From Coniferiporia sulphurascens (taxonomy: Eukaryota > Basidiomycota > Agaricomycetes > Hymenochaetales > Hymenochaetaceae), in assembly GCA_002794785.1 (NCBI GenBank), contig NBBA01000003.1, positions 1,922,001 to 1,986,000 of the forward strand: a stretch of 64,000 bases of DNA, written 5' to 3'. This document shows, piece after piece, positions 48,433-60,300 of this stretch. The position numbers and the translations under genes were made by a program. Position 1 is the stretch's first letter; every line of letters starts with the position of its first letter. The notes beneath the pieces were generated by a model that was not told where the DNA came from, made no database searches, and saw only the letters and a list, made by a program, of their open reading frames with translations.

Positions 48433-49634
48433 GGCAGTCGTATTTGTTAGCTGTCGCGAATAATAGTTGCGTGATAAATTGGTTTTTCGTATAGAGCATC
48501 TTTGAACCTTTTTGTATGCTCTTAGTACCGTGACGCACTTAAAACTCGGAGTTAAACTGACGACTCCTTACTCAGCAACATTGTAAACTGCGTCAGAGGG
48601 AAGCCAATTAATCAGCCGCCTAATTTAATTAGCATAGAGGACGTTCTAAACACCGGCAGTTTCAGAAAATTGGATTCGAAACTTTTTCCAAGCCAGAAAT
48701 ATCCGAGAACATCGGATTTCTTCGAGCCACAGAGGAGGCTCCTAACTTGAAGTACATACATATACGCGGCACGTCCCGGTCTGTGAACCTCAGCATTTCT
48801 TCTAGATCAGATTTCAGTACCAAATAGCACTAACGACCACGTTAACATGTCTTTTCTGCGCATACGGGGCCGAGGGAGAGTAGAGATTGATGTATCAAGA
48901 ATCAGTGTTGTGCCGCGTCTTGGGGATTGCTTACAGTAGTAAGGATAGTCCCGATATGGAAATGGTTGTGGCAAGACACAAGAGAGGCTCCCATTTCCGG
49001 TAAATAGTACGTAAGCCGTGTGCAAAAGCCTGGGATCGACTCCGACTTCTGCGAGCATATGCCTTTTACTGTAATCCGCTTTGAGGACACCAAGCCACGC
49101 TAATACAGCTCACAACTCACAAAAATCCCTGTTCAATATGGCCCTACTTCAATATGAATTCAAAATACTACCGGAAGTTCAAGCCAGTGCACAAAGCAAT
49201 TCATAGGTTCGTTTTCGTACACAGGCACAAAGGGCGTTTTGTGCTGATACGACGGGTTTCAGAGATACGGAAACCTCTTGGAGTTTTTCAAGCGGGCCAT
49301 AATAGCCCATCATCTTTGTTATCGTAACATTGCAGACTCGGAGACTCGACTGTACGTTTTTCGATGGGTAACATTTCCCCGACCGGGCATTGGTATCAAG
49401 ACGACTCCCCGCGATTCATGATCCATGATTCATTCGCACTTCCGGACCTCAGAGCGGTGCTTCAAACCAGAAGAGTTAAGCGTACTAGACCTTAATCATA
49501 ATTCAAAGACAAGCTGTGTATATCTCGAAGGAAGTTCCATTGCATGAACACGCCCTATCACTTTCATACATCAACTCCATGACACTGTATATTTTATCGC
49601 CTCTGACCACAGGGACGGTGCGTCGTATCTTGAA
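48433..49634. other. Spacer between NmrA copies 3 and 4
   Basis: Promoter of copy 3, then a stretch related to the spacers right of copies 4 and 5 (GGTAAATAGTACGTAAG and CTTCTGCGAG words near 48998-49060). It ends with the shared 3'-flank block GAAGTTCCATTGCATGAACA at about 49520-49540. No gene is recognised. Confidence 0.5.
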
Positions 49635-50719
49635 TTAGCTAGAATAAACCTCCTTGGCAGCCTCCTCCAAAGACCGCACTTTCAGGTCTGGATAAAGCTC
49701 TCGCGCATCCAGAGCCCCACCAAATTCTTCCTTCTTAGCGTTTTCAACCGTGTTGTCGCCGCGTATCCAGATGCTGATCATATACTGTGAGTACGGCACT
49801 ACTATTGCGATCTCTGTCTCCTCCGCCATCTTCACCAGTGCGTCCTCGCTGGTGTGTACGACATCGACCTTTTTTCCGGAGATGCGCTCCGCGATCGCGA
49901 AGACTTCGTGCTGCGTCACCTCTTCTCCCCAGGCGAAGGCATAGCGGTTCTGTGTGCGCGTATCGTTGATAATGCGCGCGACGAACTTGCCAATGTCGCG
50001 CCTATCGATGACGGCATTTTTCACGTCCCCAGTACCATAAATGGACTTGCTAGCCTCGACGAGGAATGGGTATCCGAAACCCTCGGAGTTGAGAATGGGG
50101 AGAGTAAAATCCATCCTATGGATTAATTAGGATTTGAAACGCTAAAAGCAAAATGGCGGGCTTACCACCAGCCGACGTCAATAAAGGTATACCCTACACC
50201 AGCCTCCTTGATGTAGTCCTGAATATTGAATTTCTAGGAGCAAGATTTAGTATACATATGCACGTATACAAGAAGATGGGAATCCGTACCGCATCGTGGA
50301 GTTTCATAACTCCTCGGGGCGATGCAGTACCCCAGTCACACGGGACAAACCTCTTCACTCCCGCCCTTTTCGCCGCGTCAACGAGGGATCTCTGGAGCTC
50401 AAGATAAGTCCATTCAATGGTGGATATGACGGTCTCCACTCCGTCCAATGTTTGGACGAGCTCGTCGATTGACGCATCCTCGAGATCCAAGAGACGAATC
50501 TCGACTCCGCGAGACTTCAAAGCGCTTACGCTGGGCTTGGATGCCGAAGACGGACGGACGCCAGCTATCACTGTCTGTGCAGGCATGATTAATATGAGTG
50601 GTGTGGCATGGTATTGGATGAAGACAGCGTACGAATTTAGCACTGTCGAGAAGTGCATCCACAATGGACGAGCCTGTCTTCCCTGTAGCCCCTATAATCA
50701 GAACAGCGGATTTATCCAT
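49635..50719 (-). CDS. NmrA-like NAD(P)-binding protein, array copy 4
   Basis: Start ATG at 50719 (MDKSAVLIIGATGKTG); a longer upstream in-frame extension exists but is absent from the other copies. Same four-exon plan, about 306 residues. Exon 2 has RLLDLEDASIDELVQTLDGV and VKRFVPCDWGTASPRGVMK. Exon 4 has FTLPILNSEGFGYPFLVEAS, then KSIYGTGDVKNAVIDRRDIG and NRYAFAWGEEVTQHEVFAIA. The DASIDEL and YSQYMISIW features make it the sister of copy 3. AFAWGEE replaces the VFIWGEE seen in the other copies. No breaks. Confidence 0.9.
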
Positions 50720-51641
50720 GGTACTCGTATGGTTCAGAATGTTACAGATGCTTTGCAATATTGGGCCTTTAGACGCCTTCGTTCTGTATGAACCAGGGTT
50801 CAAATTAATCAGCATTGTGGTCTATGTCAGCAAGAGGTTGGTTATTCAGCACTCGTCGATGTAGGACGTCAGCAGTATTAAAAATCTTAATAATCAGTGT
50901 GCGAGGACTCTTCCAACGTACCAGAGAAAATGTGTTTCTTCGAGACCCACAGGCCGCAGCCTGGACTATTCTCCTTACGACCCGCAAAAAGTTGGCGTCT
51001 ACATTTTGACTCGAACTTTATATACATGTACGCGGTACGTGGAAAGTCCTCAGAATATCCTCCTATGTCAGCTTGTAGTACGCAGAAGCATTTTAACAGC
51101 TACGCTGACACATATCGTTGTTGCTGCCTTGGGGGATTTTCCGGTTGGGATTCCAAAAATGGAAAGAGGTGTGGCAACCCCAGTACGTAAGTTTGTGCAA
51201 AGACGCGACTCCGGTCATAAATACTTCTGCGAGAATTTGTTCTGGGATACTCGGTCACGCTGGTACTGCTTGCAGCAAAGATCCGTTTACTTCAGGCTGG
51301 AGTCAAAATGATACTGGAAGTTCAGGCTGGTGCAGATACTCGATTACAGGTTATCCGATGCTTCCTATCCGGGCTTGTCGACTCGTCATGGACTCATGGG
51401 TAGGACTCCTCACGATTCACGATTCACGAGTCGCCTGCGCTTCAGCGCCTCACAACAGTGCTTTTAATCAGAAGAGTTACGCGCGTTGTCCTCAAATACG
51501 ATTTATGCATATATCAAAGGAAGTTCCATTGCATGAACTCGCTGTACATTTCAGAAAAGCTTTACCAACAACCATGAAATTCTTCGACCACGTTCACTCC
51601 TTGTCTCAGGGAAAACAAGGGCTAGTGCACTGCGGCCTTAT
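50720..51641. other. Spacer between NmrA copies 4 and 5
   Basis: Contains the block GACGTCAGCAGTATTA at about 50868-50883, which recurs at 52918 and (one change) 56261. A longer stretch at 51170-51350 recurs at about 53880-54045 and more weakly near 48990. The 3'-flank block GAAGTTCCATTGCATGAACT lies at about 51520-51540. No gene is recognised. Confidence 0.55.
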
Positions 51642-52732
51642 TTAACTAGAATAAACCTCCTTGGCAACCTCCTCCAGGGACCGCACCTCCAAATCTGGAT
51701 AAAGCTCTCGTGCATCCAGAGCCCCGCCAAATTCTTCTCTTTTAGCGTTCTTAACCGTGTTGTCGCCGCGTATCCAGATACTGATCATATACTGCCAGAA
51801 CAGCAAAGGCAATGTGTTTTCTGCTTCCTTCGCGATTTGTACCAATCCGTCTTCACTAATGTGTACGACGTCAATTTTCTTTCCATACACACGCTCCGCG
51901 ATCGTGAAGGCTTCGTGCTGCGTCACTTCTTCTCCCCAGATGAAGACGTGCCTATTCTGAGTGCGCGGATCGCTAATGATGCGCGAAACAAATTTCCCAA
52001 TGTCGTTCTTGTCGGTGACAGCATTCTTCACGTTTCCAGAGCCGTAGATGTTCTTGCTGGCTTCAGTAATGAACGGGTATTCACCCTCTCTAGGTTTTAT
52101 GGAGGGAAGCGCCAACTCCATCCTAATTTTTATGAGCTAGGGAGATGTCAGAAGCAAAACATGGGCAGGGCTCACCACCACCCAACGTCAATAAATGTGT
52201 ATCCTATATTGGCTTCTTTGATGTAATCCTGAATACTGAATTTCTAGAAACGGGGTTCAACATGCATATACGCGGACACAAGACGCTGGGACTCTGTACC
52301 GTGTCGTGGAGTTCCATAATTCCTCGAGGCGACGCAGTGCCCCAGTCACACGGGACAAACCTCTTCACTCCAGCCTTCTTTGCCGCGTCGACGAAAGACC
52401 TCTGGAGGTCAAGAGAAAGCCCATCGATAGTGGATATGACGGTCTCCACATTGTGCAATACCTCAACAAGCCGCTCAGTGGAGGGTTTTTCAAGGTCCAA
52501 AAGACGGATCTCGACCCCACGAGCTCTAAGGGCATCCACGCCCGGCTTAGATGCCGAAGATGGACGTACGCCAGCTATCACGGTCTAGGCATGTATATAA
52601 TTAATTAAAATGTGTGTGACACAGAGCTTGACGAAAAGAGCGTACGAAATCTGCGTTGTCGAGGAGTGCGTCCACGATGGACGCGCCTGTTCTCCCCGTG
52701 GCCCCTAAGATAAAAACAGTAGATTTACCCAT
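51642..52732 (-). CDS. NmrA-like NAD(P)-binding protein, array copy 5
   Basis: Start ATG at 52732 (MGKSTVFILGATGRTG), stop at 51642. Same four-exon plan. Exon 2 has PGVDALRARGVEIRLLDLEK, VETVISTIDGLSLDLQRSFV and GVKRFVPCDWGTASPRGIME. Exon 4 has ALPSIKPREGEYPFITEASK, then NIYGSGNVKNAVTDKNDIGK and FVSRIISDPRTQNRHVFIWG. It uses DNTVKNAKREEF where copies 1-4 have ENAKKEEF, a feature shared only with copy 6. No breaks. The substrate cannot be inferred. Confidence 0.9.
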
Positions 52733-54995
52733 ATCACTGGCACTTGTGTGGTTTGGACTGCAGCGGGTAGAATTTGGGGTTCTGTAGTGCTTATGCACCG
52801 AGCTGCAGTGTTTATGCGCTCTCGGTCATAGGCTTAAGATGACGTTGATCATTTTCTTACTCAGCATTAGAGTTAGTCAGGAAATAGACTCCTCAACGAT
52901 TTAATCAGCATAAAGGACGTCAGCAGTATTAGAAATCTCAAGAACTTGTTTGTGGCACGAGTAGCAAAAATGACATAAACTTTCCCACGTGTTCTGTCCC
53001 CACATGCGTGATCTCGCTCGATACAGAATGGTGTTTCATTCCAAGTGTTGTAAAAATGAAGATGAGGAGCCACACTGGGCCGCTTGACATTTGATACGAT
53101 TCTGTCTCGGAAGAACCATAGTGGATTTCAAGACACAATTCTTATTGTAGAAGTCTCAGTTTTGCCCTACGAATCAATGAACCGAATATTAGCATATACC
53201 AAGGCCATAAGAAGTGCTTCAAAACCTAAGCATTGTAGTTATTGTAAAAACCGAAGTGACGTATTAACGTGGATGAGTATTAATCGTAGCACATAAGTAT
53301 AGGGCCAGCTACGCCGCTGGCAAGACCCGATACCGGATTTCATTGGGCCATTCGAGACCTTAGGACAGTTCAAAGGCGTCATTATATGTATGTTAGGTAC
53401 ATCTGTGGCTAATCTGTAGAGATTCATTGAATATTGGGAACGACTCTATCTCATGCTTGGGTCCATTAAAGTCCGTGTCCTGGCTTCCTTGCACGTTGGA
53501 ACGTCGTGTCCCGTGTTTGACCATCAGTGGTGAGTCGAAGAAAGCCAATATGATACCATAAATATTTTTGATGCTCTTGTGACATCAATCAGTCGAAGCA
53601 GGAATATCAGCGCCCGCACACGTACATTTGGTATTTATGTCAAACGTTCCGTGGGGTTTTACTCATAGTTAGCTGCATGTATGCTCGTGGTCGGAAACGA
53701 CCACGAAGAAATCCTTAATCAACCGTGACGAGAGCCGACCCGTGCTGCGACGGCACGCCCCAAGATTCCTTACAGTTTTAGTGCACGTAGGGACTAGGGA
53801 GAACAGTGTTGTCCCTAACTGAGGGAGTCCGGTAGGGATTCCAATATGAAAAGAGATGTGCCAGTGGTTCTCATTCCGGTGAATAGTACGTAAGTCTGTG
53901 CAAAGACCCGACTTTCCGGTCGTATACTTCTGCGAGAATTCTGGGATACTCAGTCACTACATGTACTACTTGCAACAAAACTCTGCTTACTTCATGCCAG
54001 AGTCAAATGCTACTGGAAATTCAGGCTGATGTAGATACTCGATTACGGCCGACTTTCATGGACTCATGGGTACTATCATGTGACCCCTGTTGCAAAGTTT
54101 GCAACAGGGGTCACCTTCAATTCCTGGCTTCCACAATTCATAACAAGTGCCGAAATTTCTCAAAATGGAAGTATATTAGTGCAGTTTTAATACCTGTGAT
54201 TTTTTTTCACGAAATAATTCTGTGTTGTGAGTCTGCAGGCAAAACAGTAGATTTATCCATGGTCAACACCCCTTCAGGTCTCTCGGCTCACATGATATTC
54301 CCGAGCTTTGCTACGACGTCTACATTACCATATACTATACATTCTGTCAGTAGATGCCACACTATTTACAAGAGAAACGTATATTGTAAATATTTTCTAG
54401 GATGCATTCTTTTCAAAAGGTGACAAAAGAGTGACAAAATGCGATACAATTTTAAACTCCGATTTAGACTGGTTCCCGCAGGCGAGGTTGTGCCTAGCCT
54501 GTGCCGAAGTTATTTTAATCGGAGTCTGAATACCACAGTGACAGTTTGTGACAAAAACTTTGCAAGAGGGGGCACCTCTGCCCCGGATGTTTGCGCAAAA
54601 TCAAAATGCCTCGAAATTGCTTCAAGAGGTGTGAAAATATGACCACTTTACACATGCAAATTTTCAAGAGCTAAAAACGAGTTTGAGCGACAGCAGGAGC
54701 AAAAAACTGAAAGTTTGCAATAGGGGTCACACGATAGTAGGACTCCTCACTGGCACGACTCATGATTCACGATCCACGAGTCGCCTGCGCTTGTGCCTTG
54801 AATCAGAAGAATTATGCACGCGTTGTCCTCAAATACGGTTTAAAGGCCGGCTATGCATATATCAAAGGAAGTTCCATTGCATGAACACGCTGTACATTTC
54901 GCAAAAGCTTTATTAATAACCATGGAAAAAAATGCTTCGACTCCGTATCACTTCTTGTCTCAGGGAGAATAAGAGACGGTGCACTGCGGCCTTAT
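52733..54995. other. Spacer between NmrA copies 5 and 6
   Basis: Promoter side of copy 5, a direct repeat near 53190-53295 that recurs at about 57165-57265, and a block at 53880-54045 duplicated from 51180-51350. Then comes the TA-flanked element C (54073-54737), and the 3'-flank block before copy 6. No gene is recognised. Confidence 0.55.
54073..54737. mobile_element. TA-flanked MITE-like element C
   Basis: It starts CTATCATGTGACCCCTGTTG and ends CAATAGGGGTCACACGATAG, with TA on both sides (54071-54072 and 54738-54739). At 665 bases it has no transposase frame. Close to its left end a second short inverted copy (TTGCAACAGGGGTCACC) makes a small palindrome. It is the uninterrupted counterpart of element A. 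The insertion splits a duplicated spacer block: TACTCGATTACGG stands before it, and ACTCCTCACTGGCACGACTC after it matches spacer 4/5 at about 51404. Confidence 0.83.
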
Positions 54996-56085
54996 TTAAC
55001 TAGAATAAAACTCCTTCGCAGCCTCCTCCAGGGACCGCACCTTCAGGTCTGGATAAAACTCTCGTGCATCCAGAGCCCCGCCAAATTCTTCTCTTTTAGC
55101 GTTCTTAACCGTGTTGTCGCCGCGTATCCAGATACTGATCATATACTGCCAGTACGGCAGAATCATTGTGTTCTCCGCTTCCTTCGCGATTTGTACCAAT
55201 GCGTCTTCACTAATGTGTACGACATCGATCTTCTTTCCGTACACACGCTCCGCGATCGCGAAGGCTTCGCGCCGTGTCACCTCTTCTCCCCAGATGAAGA
55301 CGTAGCGGTTATGAGTGCGCGGATCGCTAATGATGCGCGAGACGAATTTCCCAATGTCGTTCCTATCGGTGACAGCATTCTTCACGTTTCCAAAGCCGTA
55401 GATGTTCTTACTGGCCTCAGTCATGAACGGGTAATCGCCCTCTCTAGGTTTTATGACGGGAAGCGTCAACTCCATCCTAATTTTTATGAGCTAGGGAGAT
55501 ATCGGAAGTAAAGCATAGACGAGGCTCACCACCACCCAACGTCAATAAATGTGTATCCTATATTGGCTTCTTTGATGTAATCCTGAATATTGAATTTCTA
55601 GGAACAAAGTTCAATATGCATATGCGCGTACACAAGACGCTGAGATTTTGTACCGTGTCGTGGAGTTTCATAATTCCTCGGGGCGATGCAGTGCCCCAGT
55701 TACATGGGACAAACCTCTTCACTCCGGCCTTCTTTGCTGCGTCAACAAGGGGCCTCTGGAGCTCAATAGAATACCCATCGATGGTAGATATGAAGGTCTC
55801 GACTCCGTTTAATACTTCAACAAGTTGCTCAACGGAGGCTTTCTCGATGTCCAAAAGGCGTATTTCGACTCCACGAGCTTTAAGGGCATCCACGCCCGGC
55901 TTAGACGCCGAAGATGAGCGTACGCCAGCTATCACGGTCTAGGCATATACATAATTAATATGAGCAGTGTGGCATGAAGCTTGACGAAAAGAGCGTACGA
56001 AATCTGCGTTGTCGAGGAGTGCGTCCACGATGGACTCGCCTGTTTTCCCCGTGGCCCCCAAGATAAAAACGGTGGATTTACCCAT
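54996..56085 (-). CDS. NmrA-like NAD(P)-binding protein, array copy 6
   Basis: Rightmost copy; start ATG at 56085 (MGKSTVFILGATGKTG), stop at 54996. Same exon plan. Exon 2 has PGVDALKARGVEIRLLDIEK, VETFISTIDGYSIELQRPLV and KRFVPCNWGTASPRGIMKLH, with Asn where all others have Asp in PCDW. Exon 4 has LTLPVIKPREGDYPFMTEAS, then KNIYGFGNVKNAVTDRNDIG and ILPYWQYMISIWIRGDNTVK. It is the sister of copy 5. The changed PCNW residue is the only visible departure from a motif kept in the other five. Reading frames are intact. Confidence 0.9.
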
Positions 56086-57361
56086 ATCACTTGTGTGATC
56101 TAGACTGCAGTGGGTAGGGTGGGTTATGTGGTGCCTTTGCACCGAGCTGTCAGTGCAGTATTTGTACGCTTTCGGTCCGCATATAATTAAGACGTCGGTG
56201 ATTTCTTGCTCAGTATTGGTCACTCAGATAGGCTCCTCGACGACCTGATCAGCATAAAGGATGTCAGCAGTATTAGAAATCTCAAAAATTTGAATGCGCT
56301 GACGCATGTATCCGAGATAGAGGATTCTGCCAAGGACTCAGGACTGCGACCCCGCAAGCAATTCTCTGCATGACCCGCAAAAATGATATCAACTTTCGTA
56401 CGTCCTCATCTACGTGATCTCGCTCGACGACACCAGGGTGGTATTCGATTACTTTTATGCCCGGGAAAACCACCGCTGAGTTATGGGTCTGTAAAAAATG
56501 CTGACGTCCTCTCCAAAAAACTGACTGCACCAAGCTGGCTGTTGAATATCACGAGCAAAAATAAGAACGTATTCAGTTGCATATTGGCAATTAAGCATGT
56601 ATCGATTAATACATCGGGGCGAACAAGGGGATTCCTTCGGGGATGAGAGGATGTGGAATTTCCCTTCGGGGAAGTCACGGACTCGGAGGGATCACAACTT
56701 TAAGTTCAGTAGAAAGTTCAGTAAAGGTTTATAAACTCACTCGTCACATGTTAGAAACAAGTCAATTGTCATTATTCGAAGGTTTAAGTACTTCTCTCCT
56801 TTTCGCTTCTTTCCCCTTCGACATCCCTTTTGATATCCAATCCACAGGGGGAGGAATAAAATCTCCCCTCGGGAACTCAGCATATTATCGAGACTCCGGA
56901 GTCCTGCGGTGCCGAGATCCGTCTTTGGTACCTTGAAAACGCGTCGACCATTGAGCAGCTCGTTAGACCATTTAGAGATGTCGCCACTCCTCTCTAGTTC
57001 ATGTCTTACATAGCTTTTGGTGGTGTACCGTGACCCGACGCGGAAAATATGCTGATGTCTTTGAGTCGGCGCACAGTAACCCAGTCCATAACTCGCGACA
57101 AACTTTAATGCGAACTTACCACGTTATTATATTACGATCCGTTTTTGCCACAAATCCGTCGGACAACTGGGCCATAAGACGTGCTTCAAAACCTGAGTAT
57201 TGTAGTTATTCAAGTTGTAAAAACCGAAGTGACGTATTAACGTGGATGGATCGTAGCACATTATCTGAGCGAATACGAGTTAAATTTCCCACGAATACAA
57301 AGTGTTCAACCAGCCTCTTATCACAGGCACCGACTCCTCTGAGTCCCCGTCTTCCAACCAA
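56086..57361. other. Right flank of the NmrA array
   Basis: Begins with the copy 6 promoter and a block (GGATGTCAGCAGTATTAG at about 56259-56276) shared with spacers of copies 4 and 5. At about 57165-57265 lies the second copy of a direct repeat found at 53190-53295. A short inverted CCTTCGGGG / CCCTTCGGGG pair lies near 56633-56673. No gene is recognised before 57362. Confidence 0.5.
57165..57265 (+). repeat. Direct repeat shared with 53190-53295
   Basis: Both copies contain GGCCATAAGA, GTGCTTCAAAACCT, then TTGTAGTTATT, GTAAAAACCGAAGTGACGTA and TTAACGTGGATG, ending ATCGTAGCACAT. They lie at matching places to the right of copies 5 and 6. This fixes the right side of the most recent duplication unit. 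Confidence 0.75.
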
Positions 57362-60300
57362 ATGTCTTCAAGCAACCACGCACAGGACATCGAACTCAAA
57401 GATTATTTCAGACGCGCCGAACGACACCCGGACAGGACAGGTCCCACCGTACGTTATCCGACCGTGTTCGCAGTAATCCTGTCTGACTTCCTTTTTTCGC
57501 AGAGACGGGAAGCCTTCAAACGCTTGCTCAGCCTAGCGCAAGTTCAAAATGCTGCGCATAAAAAACTTGTAACAGAGAAAGTGAAGGACTACTTTGTCGA
57601 CTTCCCTGACTTGCAAGATGAGGCGATCAATGCTGTGTATGATATGTGCGAGGACCAGGACCAGACAGTGAGCCCTCGCGCCACTTATTTTGTTCCGAAT
57701 AAGAGGTTTATAGTCTGCTTCTATCATAAAGATACGTATTGCGGGATATGGCGCGATTACCTCTGTGTCAATGGTAGATAGAAGTTGGCTGGTGCGTAAC
57801 GCTGACGTGCTCGTGCAGCTTCTACAAAGCGGTATGTACTGGACGTCGGTTTTGTATCATTGTAACTCACCATACTAAACTAGACGACGACAAGGAGGTT
57901 TCCGTCGTAAAACGCGCTCTGCAAGAGCATGTCGACATTGATCCACGGAGCACGCTGCAAGTACTCGCCGACCAGTGCGTGTTCGATGCTGCGGACCTAG
58001 CAGATGAGGAGGAGCGCGCACTGCGCGCACGGCTGCGGAGCCTGGTACTCCAGTTTCTCGCGGAGAAATACCGTGCGTGTGTTGCGCGCGTTGTGCGGGA
58101 GCCAAAATCGGAAGGTATACTGCTGAAAGGCATGATTGGTGTGAGTTTATGTTACGCATGTTTGCTAGCTGTATTACTGACGTATATACTTGCAAGGCCA
58201 TACCGCATGCAAGCGAGCCGGAGGTTCGCATGATCATCAAAGATATTCTTATTAACCTACCGTGCCTTACTGGCGGACCGACGTCAGACGGGAACGCCGT
58301 TCTCGATGTTCTTCTTTCCGCTGCCCGTTCAGCACTCGTCACTGAACTCGCACCATCTTCCCCTGAGAACCGCACAAACCTAAAGAAGACCTTTTTCCTC
58401 CTCTCCCTTGCCGATTTCCTGTCGTCACCTTCGTCCCCTGCTGCGCGTCCCACCCCTACTGGTCCTGCTGCGGTGCGCTGGTCGGCGTCTAAACCTTCCC
58501 CACCGGCAAATCCTTCGCGGCTTTTGCAGTTCTACATCACATTGTTTAGCACTCCCGGTCTGCTCGCTGGGGATACCCTTGTGCGCCGAGTGAGCGACGA
58601 GGCGAAAACAGAGCTCGTCAATTGCGTCTGTGACACGTATGAGGCTACGGTGCAGCTTGCGGACAGGGATCAAGTAAGCTTAGATCCTGTGGAGACGCGT
58701 TTTGCCCAGGTGGTGACGCCCCCTTTGCTCGACGTGCGTGGCACACACTTTGTCATTTTTTGCAAACTAGTGGCTAACGACGCTTCCTCACAGCTTTTAA
58801 CAAAGAGGCTATCTGCAACCCCGCCTGCGCGCGACCGGTCGAGCCTCCGTCTATGTTTAAGACTTCTCCGCACCGTCCGGGAGGTGAGAATTCCCGGCCT
58901 TTCTTCCTTTCTCGGGAAAAGAGAGTAGTTTTTGATGCCTGTTCATAGCGCGTACTTGGCTCGAGCTCAAAAGAAACCAGTACGCACTTTCGGCTGCTCG
59001 AGGCAACCCTACGCACGCTGCAAGGAACACTCTCTCACGCACAAGGGCACGTCGCTGGGTCGGGAGATACGCAAGCCCAAGTTCCAGGCCGTCCGTCCAC
59101 CGACGAAGAAGCTGAAGTCATGGATATAACAAGGGTTCGCGCCGTCCCTTTCTCTCATCGAACCCTTTCTCTTCCACACTCTATACTTGCCTTCTAAGTT
59201 TACATTTATTTTTATGATCCTGCTCCTTTTGCCTTACTCTTCGCACGTTCAGCTCTTCTCTTCCTCACCGAATTGTTTGCCAAGACGCGCATATTGTTAT
59301 TTTTTAAACTTATTTCGGTATTTACTTCTTCGGGGACTCCAGCGTCGCCAACCTTTTCTTCTCTCTCCCCTTACCTCTTTTGGTCCCACAGAAAATCCTC
59401 GAGGTAATTGAAGGCACGGCTGCACCGAGCACACACGTGCAAGAGCAAGCGCGGGAACGGGCACAAGAGCCCGCACGGGAGCACGGGAGAGAGCTGGTGT
59501 CTGCGCCCGCCGCTACTGCATTTAAACGCAGGTTCGGCCAGAACCGGCAGGTTGAAGTGCCGAAACCAGCACTTGCCGGCCGTCTTACGTCGCCGTCCGT
59601 GCCTCCATCAGTGAATGCAGGGGACATTGCGATGAGGGGCGCAGCTGCACTCACACGAGATGCGATGGACGTGGATGGTGTAGAGGATGCAAACGGGTCG
59701 CCGGGGCGCGAAAACGTCAGCGAAGCGACACGCCGACGCTTCTCAGCCGCTTGGAACCCTCCTCATCCTCACTTACGCCGACCGGGCCTAGGGCCAGCTC
59801 ATCATCACTGCTGACTGGTACGGGGCAGACGGGCGGACCTGCAGGCGCCGGCGCACTAGGATCAGTGGGCCTTGCGTCGCGCCTCGCTGGTGCGTCTGAA
59901 GCCGCTGGGAAATTGGGACCAGGATCGGGGACGGCAATCGGGCAGTCGGGGATCGGCGGAGGTGGCAGTGGCGATGGGGGCGAGGCGACTGCGCGCGCTA
60001 GAATGCCGTATCATCCCCGTGGTGCGTGTCATCCGCGTTTCTCTGTCTGGACTGCCCATCTGTCTATCTGTCTTTGGCGAGTCACTAATAATTAGTGTCA
60101 TTGATAGCTCCACAGGCCGCTCTATCCGCAGGTCCATCACAGCACTCGCGTGGTGCAGCGCACGGCGCGCCGGGCGCCGTAAGCGCGGGCGTGAGAGCGA
60201 GTTTGTTGGGCGCTGAAATGGGAGTCGATGGGCGAGGCGCGCGAGCGCGCGAAGCATCGAACGCGTTGAATGGACGGGAAAATAATGCCATAGGCGGTAG

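Larger units (their letters stand above)
41596..56085 (-). repeat. Six-copy tandem gene array (NmrA-like)
   Basis: Copies start at 42682, 46008, 48432, 50719, 52732 and 56085, all on the minus strand, each about 1.09 kb with the same three intron positions. Spacers of 0.9-2.3 kb share flank blocks with one another, so the duplicated unit is larger than the gene. Sister pairs by shared residues are 1/2, 3/4 and 5/6. Confidence 0.9.

Noticed and set aside
41596..56085. The NmrA array as a secondary-metabolite gene cluster
   Set aside because: No synthase, terpene cyclase, P450 or transporter is present among or beside the copies, so there is no backbone enzyme to support a pathway.
57449..57502. 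In-frame 54-base stretch in the API5-like gene as coding sequence
   Set aside because: It has GTACGT at one end, a CTGAC branch-like word and TTCGCAG at the other, and the family sequence continues across it, so I treat it as an intron even though it would not break the frame.
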